A DNA stretch of 64,000 nucleotides from Ectobius pallidus. Taxonomy: Eukaryota; Arthropoda; Insecta; Blattodea; Ectobiidae. This document shows, one piece after another, positions 10,674 through 64,000 of this stretch (within the stretch, counting starts at the first letter, position 1; each line of letters starts with the position of its first letter). Both the position numbers and the translations under genes were made by a program. The stretch is taken from NCBI GenBank assembly GCA_964059195.1, contig CAXKWD010000011.1, positions 14,916,978 through 14,980,977 on the forward strand, given 5' to 3'. The notes below the pieces were generated by a model. That model searched no databases. It was not told where the DNA came from and worked only from the letters and a program-made list of their open reading frames with translations.

Positions 10674-13495
10674 AGTGCAATGATTTTAGAACAACAGACT
10701 GTGATTCTGAACATCGGATATTATTTATTAATATACAGAGTCTTGCAGGTAAAATTAGCCTACTTGAAGCTTTTATAGTGAACACCCTTTGTCATTTTAT
10801 CTGCATTTCCGAACATTGGTTACATTCTGATAATATTGAAACCATAAAGATTGAGGGGTATGTCTTAGTAAACAATTATGTCAGAACGCAGTCCAAACAT
10901 GGTGGTACTGCAATCTACGTTAAGGAAAACATTTTATGTAGAAAACTTGACTTAAATTTTATTTGCTCTGAAAAACACTTTGAAGCCACGGCGGCAATCG
11001 TCGATAGTTTGAAACTTATTATTGTCTGTTTATACCGCTCGCCCGACGGTAATGTTTCTACTTTTTTAATTAACCTTGATATTCTGTTAATGTATTTGAC
11101 TAAATGGACAAGTCACAAAATTATTATCGGAGGTGACATAAACTCTGATTTTGATGTTACCACCAATAAAAAGTCAGTTATTGAGTTTAAAAACCTGTTA
11201 GTGCAAAATGGGTTTGTCTATCATAATACAGAAGCTACTAGAGTACGTGCATGTCTTGATAATGTTTTAAGTAATTTTAGAAGGGATCAATGTTCAGTGC
11301 TTATAGAGAACTTTCATTATTCAGATCATTCTGCTTTATGGTTTACTTTTAAATTGATGGCTACCTGTACGCCTTTTACCAAAACTGAAACTTTTAAAAG
11401 GAATTTTTCTTTGACAAATACTTGTAATTTTAATGAATGGCTCGGGGCAATTAATTGGTCATCAGTCTTAGAATGGCCTAATACTACAGCTGAATTCTGT
11501 TTTGATACTTTCTTTCAGACGTTTTTAAATTTATTTAATGAGTGTTTTAAATTTAAATCTTGTAAGAATCAGCATTCGAAAACTAATTTTCGTAATCGTT
11601 GGTACACTGGTGAATTGGCTGAAATGAAGTCTAAACTTAAGATACTGTATGATATGTATAAGATTACTGGTGAAGAAAATCATAAGAACAATTACTATCT
11701 CAGTTTGAAACAGTATAAGAAAATGGTGACTGACGCAAAATTGAATTATAATAGCGAACTTATTGAAAATGCGGATAATAAAAGTAAAACGGCTTGGGCT
11801 ATTATAAATAAGTTTTAAAAAGATGTCAATAACAAACAAAAGATTCCCTTCTCACCTGATAATTTTGCAAGTTTCTTAAGTAAATCTGTCTCTGATATTA
11901 AGGCTAAAATTTCAAAGGTAGACGCATGCCCTTATGAATTCTTAAATAATTATATAATTCCTCCTTGTAATTTTGTCTGGCAAGAAGTTAGTTCTGACGA
12001 AGTTCTTGAGATAATCAGTAGGATGAAAAATTCGAATAGTAAAGACATATATGATATTTCTAACAAATGTTTAAAAAATGTTATCAGCAGCATTGTTTGT
12101 CCTTTGACTATCTGCATAAACAAATGTTTAAATGAGGGAGTTTTCCCGAGTTGTTTGAAGGTTGCTAAAGTTATACCTATACATAAAAAGGGGTCTCATA
12201 ATGAACCAGGCAATTATAGACCAATATCTTTGATTCCTATTTTCAGCAAGGTTTTCGAGTACGTAGTTTTAAATCAATTAAACAGATACTTTGAATATTA
12301 TGGTCTGCACAATAATAGTCAATTTGGTTTTAGAAAGGGTAGAAATACTATTGCTGCAGTTGAACAGCTTGTGCAAAATATTTTACAGTCTTTTGAAAAC
12401 GGTGAATATCTTTGTGGGACCTTTTGTGATTTGACAAAAGCATTTGATTGTATTGATCATAAATTACTTTTGGACAAGCTACAATTTTATGGTATTCGTG
12501 GTAAGGAATTAAGTCTATTCAAGTCATATTTGCATAATCGTAAACAATTTGTGTTTATAGATGGTTCTTATTCAAATGAAGTCTTACTAAAAACGGGCGT
12601 ACCGCAAGGTTCAATATTGGGGCCAGTTTTATTTTTAATAGCCGTTAATGATTTACCCAATAATATACATGTTGAAACGCTCATGTACGCTGATGATACT
12701 ACTTTTATCACAACGGACAATAATCTTATGAATTTAATGAATAATGTTGGTGACATTAAAAACTCAGCCTTAGCTTGGTTCTGTTCAAATGGTCTGTTTT
12801 TGAACGAGGGGAAGACTTCCTCTGTTCTGTTCTCTTTAAAACAGTTGCCAGATAATTTGTTTGATGACAAATCCGTTTCGTTTTTGGGGATTAAATTAGA
12901 TTATCAGTTGAGATGGGATGCTCACATTGAAAAACTAACAACAAGGCTGTCTTCTATTGTGTTCTTAATGAAACATTTAAATAACTGTATACCTACGTCT
13001 TATTTGAGATGTGTTTATTTTACGTTTTTTCAATCTATTTTGAGATACGGGATTATAATTTGGGGAGGTTCTAACAAGACTAATGACATCCTGATGTTGC
13101 AAAAGAGAATTCTTAGGATAATCAAGAGGTGTGATATTCGTGAGCATTGTAAACCATTATTTATTGAATTAGAAATTTTAACTGTTGTAAATCTGTATTT
13201 ATTAGATCTTCTAGTTCATGTACATAATAATATAAATAACTATAATTTTAGAAAGGATGTACATGGGTATCAAACAAGATTCAACGATGAATTGAGTCTA
13301 CCTAAATTTAGGTTAAGTAGAACCAAGAATTCTCATTTATATTTAGGACCTAAATGTTACAACAAGTTGCCCGCCCAAGTTAGAAACTATACAAAAAAGA
13401 AATTTTCAAAAGAAGTGTACAACTGGCTGAAAAATAATCCCTTTTATTGTATTGAGGAGTTTTTAACGCTTAGCTCACAGGAGATTGTATTTTAA
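10622..13495 (+). pseudogene. Retrotransposon ORF2: endonuclease and reverse transcriptase, one in-frame stop
   Basis: The same frame runs from 10622 to 13495 with a single TAA at 11816-11818, right after AWAIINKF; reading continues in frame beyond it. The N-terminal half is an EEP (apurinic-like) endonuclease: INIQSL, CISEHWL, YRSP, GGDINSDF and SDHSALW. The second half is the reverse transcriptase: NYRPISLIPIFSKVFE, QFGFRKGRNT, DLTKAFDCIDH, GVPQGSILGPVLFL and the catalytic YADD at about 12687-12698. A C-terminal region includes LRYGIIIWGG and YLGPKCYNKLP. Start uncertain: the first ATG overlaps ORF1, while the endonuclease domain begins near 10709. Function: target-primed reverse transcription. 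The stop makes this copy defective unless suppressed. Confidence 0.85.
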
Positions 13496-13783
13496 CTTAA
13501 CTTATTTTCATGTTTTAATGTATTTAAGACAATGTAGTTTCTACAGATTTTTTTGACACTGTTAATGCCAATATCTGTGCCTAGCGACAAAGAAATATTA
13601 TTATTATTATTATTATTGTTATTATTTTTTTCTCTTCTTTATCCTCACACATTCGTTCATTTATTGTATTGAATTTTTATACTGTACAACATGTATTGGC
13701 GAAACTACGCCAACTGTAATTGGGATTTATTCCTGTAGTTGGCAGAACAAAATAAATAAATAAATAAATAAAAAATTTAGCAT

Positions 13784-15140
13784 GTTACAGCAATTTTAAC
13801 ATTAATATGTATCATATTTAACTATTTGGGTTGTAACAATCTTATTATTGAAAAATTAGGTTTGACAAATTAAGTGCGTCATCAAGTACAGTTACAGTAA
13901 TTTCAATCAAATAATTGGGCATAAAGCACTGCAATTTTTAGAAAAAAAAAAGATAATATCTTTGATTTTTAGTTTTTAAAAATGGATAAATTATTGTCTT
14001 TCATTATACTATAATTTATTTTACATTAACTACAGTTTACAGAACAAAATTAAAACACTTCCACGGGCCCTCATCTGTCTACGTGCTTATTTAATACACA
14101 ATAAAAGAAAGAGAAAATTAAAGTATTATAAATATAAACACAAACACGCTAACCCTATCCCTTACAATGTAAAAACATTTTCAATTCTTAATTTTTTATT
14201 TTTATTTTATGACTGACACCCAAAGGAGCAAAATCCTCGATCTCGGGTGCAGTTCAGTTCCAAATTATCAAATGCAATACATATTTAATAATTTTAAATC
14301 TGGATTTAAAATGTCCCTTAAAATGTAATTGCGCTCTTATTTCGCAGAAATACGTACATTTCGCATGTTATACAAATTTCGCATTTTATCGTGAATTGAA
14401 AAACACAATAACCCACTTCATTTGCTTAAAAAAAAATGCTTATCTTGAAAGCATTTGGGGACATTTAGCATTCATCCCGATTGCGAAAATCTACAATCCC
14501 TATCCATGTGTGGGCACAACCTTTTGAGAAACCAGTAGACTAGGTCTGGGATAGAATAGACCTATAACAGTTCCCAGGAAGTTAATATAGTGTATTCTAC
14601 AACGAAGCCGTAGAATCACGCTGAAGCAATGAGCACTACGTAAATTGCTGATACATTGTAACTAGTTTCCTATAATTTTTTTACGTTCCTAGAAACCAAT
14701 TAAATAAATCATGGGAGACCGTGGAAATTCTATAAAGCTTACCTTGGTCTATACGGGTGACTTCAATTACAGTTCTTATTAAGGAAAAATATATACTTAA
14801 TAACGAATCGTAACTTCTGTGCAATCAAACTTTTCAGGAAATTCTTATTTACTGGTTTCTTTGCGTTTATTGAGTACGTCTATAACAATATTATTTATAC
14901 AAGGTACTACTTTATCTTCAGAACAAATTATATCTTCGTGATTGCTGTGAGATCACCAGCAGAAGAATAATCTAGATATATGTTATTTTCATCGAGTGTA
15001 TCCTAAGATATGTTATGAGGACGTAATAAATATATCATGTCTTTTTATCTTCATAGCTGTGAATTCGATCAAAATGTCTTTCGCGTATAGGCCTATATTC
15101 ATTTAAATTGTTCTACAGCAGTAGACTACTGCACTAATTA
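13784..15140. other. AT-rich non-coding stretch
   Basis: No open frame of interest. The reverse complement of 14480-14506 (GATAGGGATTGTAGATTTTC) resembles 9432-9458 (GGTAGGGATGGTAGATTTTA). The retrotransposon may therefore have landed inside an older inverted-repeat element of which these are the ends. Blocks of ATTTCGCA near 14338-14390 recall copy A at 4352-5090. Confidence 0.45.
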
Positions 15141-15144
15141 ATTT

Positions 15145-15707
15145 TTTTTCGCCTTATACCCTCAAAAATATAAGATGCCAGAAATATATATAAAGTAATG
15201 TGGACAACCTTTTACATAAAAATGAAAACAAATAAGTTTGTTATTTTCATTGTGTTACAAATTATGTGAACAGATTTTTAATTGCTGATATATTCTATTT
15301 GACAGTTAATTAATCATATATGGTGAGGTTTATATTGTCTCAATTAATTGAATTAAAACTGTTAGATAAAAAATATAAAATGATAAAAAGAAAGCAGTTT
15401 TTACGTAGACAATTATACATACGATACAGTGATAAAATTGATTGTAAGATTATATATACATTAAAAGACACACATATATAATTATGTACAACTATAAGTT
15501 ATCCTGAAATTGCTTCGATAATTATAATCTAATATAATCTTGCAAGCAGCATACTTGCGCGTTGTTATGTAGATATTTATATCATACGTATGTTTCGATT
15601 CACTGTGGAATGTCTGCATAGATTATACTCACTGGTCACTATGTGCTGTAATATTTATACTTTATGTTTGCTGTATTTTTAGAATATTTTTAAGGAAGTC
15701 CACACTA
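15145..15707 (+). mobile_element. Truncated MITE, copy 1 (paired with 37988-38700)
   Basis: Starts TTTCGCCTTATACCCTCAAA and runs nearly collinear with 38000-38595 (shared: AAGATGCCAGAAATATATAT, GACAACCTTTTACATAAAAA, TGTTATGTAGATATTTATAT, AAGGAAGTCCACACTA). This copy lacks the right inverted end that the second copy has. Non-coding. Confidence 0.8.
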
Positions 15708-15757
15708 ATGATTATGTTGTAGATGGAGTCTGGCCTCTTAATTAGTTGATATGTACA

Positions 15758-15785
15758 TTTCGGTATAATTTTATACCATCTTCAG
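15758..15785 (-). ncRNA. Hammerhead-ribozyme-like core
   Basis: Read on the minus strand: CTGAAGAT, then a perfect 7-bp stem GGTATAA/TTATACC closed by AA, then GAAA. This is the order of a hammerhead core (CUGANGA, stem II, GAAA). Penelope-like elements are known to carry such motifs. Flanking stems I and III were not established, so activity is unknown. Confidence 0.4.
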
Positions 15786-15799
15786 TCTACAATGAAATA

Positions 15800-17600
15800 A
15801 AAAAGAGAATTAATGAAATGTTTATAAAGTTTAACTGAATAAAGTAATATTACCTAGGTATGATAGACAGAGAATATAGGTTAATAATATGAAGTGATGA
15901 AGACTAACCTTCATAGTCCTGGTAGTTGTCGAAACGACTGCTGATTTAGTACTACGATATTTGTATGTGTGTTAGATATTATATATGTACATATAGATCT
16001 GAGCATATAATTGGTTATTTTTCAGCAAGAAATGCTTCAGCAAGAATTTGTTTGTTTCTCTTTCGCTTCAGTTTGTTTGAAGTTAGAACATATTTTGAAC
16101 AGTTTTCTTTCAATCTTTCTTGAAGTTCATGGATCCAGTAAAATAGTGAAAATGAGGAAACAAGTACGAAAACTTTTCGGTACAGTGAAAAAGAATCTTT
16201 GAATATACAGTACCAAATGGGAAATTAAAGAATAGTTCAAAAGTATTACAGGATTTAAAGTGTAGATATGTTCAAAGGCATTTTTCTCATAAAATATTCT
16301 CATACTGTAGATATTGTTTTGTTTTAGAAAGTTTACTAACAGTTCTACTAATAACCCGTGTCTCTCAAAGTGGTTGAATATCCCTCATTTTTTGTATTTC
16401 TGTCCCTTTTTTCCAGTCGCATCATAATTGTTTTTTTCCAATAAACTCGATTACTAGCAGAATCCAGTTAAACATTTTTAACTTATCGGTGATTCTGGTC
16501 GGATCTGTATCGTATTATGCCTCTTTGGAGGCTATTCATAATAGAGTAGCCTACAGGTAAAAATTGACCAGTGTATACTGAACAAATCAGCGGGCCAGAT
16601 TTCCCAACATTGAGGTGAATTGTGGTCAGTAATATGTTTAGAGGGAGCTGCGTTGAATGTTTTCTAATGATATTTGATTTTGCAGTTAAAACTATACTGC
16701 AGGCCTACTATAAATAATAATACTTAAAATAATAATTGAAGGTGTATTGGAAAAAGTGCTCAAAATATGTTAACATAATACGCATGATACAGCATGTTTC
16801 TCTAATTGTAGTCCGCAAACCCACCAACCTCCTATCTTTCTTTGATGTTTATTACAGCTGCATGATCAATATTTTGAGCATTTTATCCAATCAAAAAACT
16901 GATTTCTTAAACTGATTTTCTAAGCTCCCTTGTATGATAACTACAAGGTTTTGACCTGCGGCACCTGCAAAACCAAAGTATTTGTGCTATGATATTACAC
17001 ATTGTTTATTTTAAAACTAATTTATTTATTAAAATCTGGCCAGCTGAATATATTGTAACAGTGCAGTGCCAATGACGAAGGTTTACTTTTGCGTGAGGTC
17101 CTATTAAAAAGTTACTCGTAAGCAAAGCTTGTGCACGTAAACAAGAATCTGATATTTATACTGGGTCTCCATATTACATATTTCTTATACAGTGGACAGG
17201 ACTATAATTGAGTTACACTTATGGTTATTCCTAGATACTGGTATTTATGTATAGTTAACCTGTGGTAATTATTGTGTATACAGATTACAGGACCTTCTAA
17301 AAACATCAAATTCCGACAGCATCTCTATAGTTTAAAGTTCTACCTATCAGGAAATGTAGGTTACAACTACAAAAATTATACAATATTTTCAGTAAGGTTT
17401 CAGTAAAAGACAAAGGTGGAGACAGAAGCATAGAAAATAGTTCCCCCTCTATTCATAATAGAATTACCTTACTTTAATTTGTTGTTAACATGTTGATAAA
17501 ACATAAGTACCAACAATAAATTCCTATTCATAATCTGAGGAATCACGGCAAATTGTGTGATAAGCATAGTGATACATTACTGCAACCTTAACAGCATTTA
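15800..17600. other. Non-coding stretch upstream of the first seen exon
   Basis: No splice-flanked coding block with FN3 character could be found here. A plus-strand frame at 16011-16202 looks incidental. The upstream FN3 exons of the phosphatase gene are therefore probably outside the window. Confidence 0.55.
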
Positions 17601-17610
17601 GGTACCTATA

Positions 17611-17880
17611 CTCCTTTCACATTCGCCAGAGGTTTCAAGGCCAAACGTAGCACGCCTATGATACCCCCACTTACCGTGCTCATATGACATCATACCCCTC
17701 CAATGCCAGTCACATGACAAGCCAGTAGGGAGTTCCCCCTTGGTGTCGTATGAGTGTGTGTGCGACAGCGCAGCTCCTCTGCGCAAAGGGGAATACTGTT
17801 GACTGCTGACTGCTGATCAGTGGGGGCATATTAGACGTGAGAAGTTGTGGCCTTGAAACCTCTGGCGAATGTGAAAGCAC
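17611..17880. mobile_element. 270-bp MITE with TATA flanks
   Basis: Inverted ends share CTTTCACATTCGCCAGAGGT followed by TTCAAGGCCA, about 30 bp with nearly no mismatch. TATA is present on both sides (17607-17610 and 17881-17884) as a possible target duplication. The interior is relatively GC-rich (GCGACAGCGCAGCTCC). It ends 119 bp before the FN3 exon at 18000, so it lies next to that exon's branch point region. Confidence 0.85.
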
Positions 17881-17999
17881 TATAGTTTTAGGACTTTAAA
17901 AAGAGTATTTATTCTTATATTCTTATGATTATATTAAATATATAATCATATATTCTTATAAAATCATTGGTGATGGTATTGAATTTGTTGTGTTTCCAG

Positions 18000-62076
<44,077 letters not shown>

Positions 62077-63937
62077 GTAGGAAACAAAACAAGTGGTTTC
62101 TGACAGTCGTCTCTCAAAATCTGAAGAAATTACCAGATTATTCTTACATGCAAAAATCTATTGCCTTGTCAGATAGCTTCAGCTAACCCATAGGATTATC
62201 TGCTACATAGCCTAACTGCTTAAACTTGCCACGTATACTCCCTCTTGATGGTAACAGTTATTTTGATGAAGTAAAAACTAAAAATTTCTGTGAGCTGTCT
62301 TGTAGACAAGATCCCTTTTCTAAAAGCCTACAACAGCACACAGAAGTTGTGCTGATTTTTTATTTTTGAATGAAACCCTGCAGAGGAAATAAAATAATCA
62401 CATGGCATTTGCCTCACAACTTAAAATACAGAGTTATAATTTTCGAATTTAAACAACCTTTTTCCTAAGGTTAGAGTAATTTAATTTAATTTTCTCAATG
62501 TTTGGCTAAAACCAGGTATATCATTCTGCTGAAATATACCTTAGCTGGGGGAAACTTTTCAACAAAAAGATCCCACAAAATTGAAAGCTCTAAGCATGGG
62601 CACAAGGAGCTGTGGCTATTTCATAGTGCAGATCAGATTTTTACAGGAAAGACATTCAGAGTCACTCAAGTCATTATTGAGAATATTTAACACCATATTA
62701 CTTTAGTTGATGTGCTTTCATGAATGCAACATAGGAATAGAACTAGATTTTGTTAACCCTTATGCAGGATAATATCTATTCAGATATTCTTTTCCATAGT
62801 ATTTAACATGTACCTACCAGTGTATCTGGTGTGTCAGTTCTTAACCGTAGGACATAGAGGTTTCTTTTGTCTCACGATCTCCATGGGGGGTACCAAACCC
62901 ACAAGATGAAGGAAGGGTTGGATGAGATACATTCCATATTATAATTACTGATTTTAAATTTAATTATTAAGTTAGAAAGATTAATATTTTTTTACGAAAC
63001 GAGAAGACCCTATACAGCTTTATATTTATTAATACATATATTATGTATAGTAAGCTAAATATATAACATTAATTATTATTTTGTTGGGATGAAATTACTT
63101 TCAAACGAGCGAAGTGAACCTTTCAATATTTTGTTGTTTATTTTAAACTGATTTTGTGACCTGGATCATGTTCCTCAGATTTCTATAGCCTACTTCTCTT
63201 GTTTGGTTTTTGCTTCTCTCATTTCGGCTATGCCAAACCCATAATAATACTTTTATTTATTACAATCAAGTGAATAATATTAAAAACTTGATACTATTAT
63301 TTTATGCAGTATTGAAAAGACAATAACTGAAAAAGAGTTGGTTGTGCAAAAACAATTTGATACAAACAAGAGTAAAATAGAAAGTTGCAGGTTCGATTAA
63401 CTCCCCTTCCTGCCTTCGGAGTTCTAGAAATAAATAAATTTTGCTGCCTCTGCTATATGTTTTCAATTAATTGTTAAAGCCTATTCCAGTATAGAGAGAA
63501 AGAAAGAACTACATGAATATTATAGGAAAGGAACGGTAGGGAGAGCTTCGGCATTGAAAGCCAATGGTCATTGGTTAAATTCCCTGTGTCTGAGGAATTT
63601 TTCTTGTAAAATATTCTCACATGATGTTAAACAGAAATAATATTCCGTTGTTTGATGAATACAAATCTACTTCAATAACATTTTCCGCAAAGCTGTCTTA
63701 CAGGGCATTTCTGTTGTAAAGGTGGAATAGAAATTTAAGTACCAATTGGGGGGGGGGGGGTTAAGTATGTAGTTTCTGAAATTTCAAGATGGCTGCCCTT
63801 ATGAGATGAGTTGCATTCATGAAATTACATCATTTCTATTTATTAACCAAGTAGGCCTATCAGTAGTATGTTTTAATCGTGCATGTTCCACATTTAGAGG
63901 GCTCAGTAAATAATGTAATCTCATATGTACGTTTATT
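62077..63937 (+). other. Start of the intron after the catalytic-cysteine exon
   Basis: Begins GTAGGA. No further PTP exon (expected to begin by completing Ser and reading AGVGRTG) was found before the window end. Contents are AT-rich with one G run at 63750-63761 and no recognisable transposon ends. Confidence 0.75.
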
Positions 63938-64000
63938 CCCCATGGCTGAGTGGGTAGACCGCTCGCCTTCCACCGCTGGGACCCGGGATCGAATCTTGGT
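63938..64000 (+). repeat. tRNA-derived SINE head, cut by the window end
   Basis: CCCCATGGCTGAGTGGGTAG (close to a canonical A box), CGCTCGCCTTCCACCGCTGG, GGGATCGAATCTTGGT (B-box-like). The body lies outside the window. Confidence 0.65.

Larger units (their letters stand above)
9480..13774 (+). mobile_element. Non-LTR retrotransposon, CR1/L2-like, nearly complete
   Basis: It carries a two-ORF structure: ORF1 9711-10673 and ORF2 about 10622-13495. A 3' UTR follows with a hairpin (GCCAACTGTAATTGG.. CCTGTAGTTGGC) and a tail of AAAT units ending near 13774. ATTTAGCAT at 9471-9479 and 13775-13783 may be the target duplication, which would place the 5' end near 9480. The true 5' end might instead be nearer 9650, where GC content rises (CGGCATTGGCAGTCGG). 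The PHD-like finger in ORF1, the EEP endonuclease and the AAAT tail suggest the CR1/L2/Daphne/Crack group. ORF2 has one in-frame stop and is otherwise open, so the copy is young but probably inactive by itself. Confidence 0.85.

Overview
This window is animal, almost certainly insect, nuclear DNA. It is AT-rich and full of short inverted-repeat transposons, tRNA-derived SINEs and non-LTR remnants. It is crossed by one plus-strand, multi-exon host gene with GT-AG introns of 1.2 to about 14.6 kb. The exons spell part of a receptor-type protein tyrosine phosphatase that I recognise as the insect Ptp99A type: fibronectin III repeats, one membrane span, then the first cytoplasmic PTP domain. The many copies of the palindrome TAGGCCTA and the kinds of mobile elements suggest a large-genome insect, possibly a cockroach or termite. 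That last step is inference.

Layout. Bases 1-17.9 kb hold no recognisable host exon. They lie upstream of the first exon seen, probably in an intron of the same gene, whose 5' exons must be outside the window. This part contains nested DNA transposons (a TA-flanked element at 1840-4065 carrying a hAT element and a SINE), further hAT and pogo-like MITEs, and one nearly complete two-ORF non-LTR retrotransposon (about 9.5-13.8 kb) with a single in-frame stop in ORF2. From 18.0 to 62.1 kb there are seven well-supported exons: 18000-18191, 20905-21182, 22422-22678, 30279-30562, 32385-32599, 47179-47304 and 61910-62076. All join in frame with matching phases. The window ends after the exon that carries the WPD loop and the catalytic cysteine, so the rest of the PTP domains and the 3' end lie downstream.

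Most notable is a likely unrecognised 60-nt, phase 0-0 cassette microexon at 54132-54191. It would insert 20 mostly charged residues into a surface loop of the catalytic domain, just before the WPD-loop segment. Other points are a mariner-derived foldback element whose two arms both encode the transposase C-terminus, a large AT-rich foldback with duplicated subunits, and a Penelope-like GIY-YIG relic. Several motifs on the minus strand resemble hammerhead ribozyme cores, as known for Penelope-like elements. There are also several clean insertion footprints (8-bp hAT target duplications, TA duplications), including a hAT MITE inside a SINE, and two diverged inverted copies of an unnamed 0.75-kb repeat about 45 kb apart.

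No rRNA gene, functional tRNA gene, CRISPR array or bacterial-type operon was seen. All similarity statements are from reading the sequence by eye; no database search was run.
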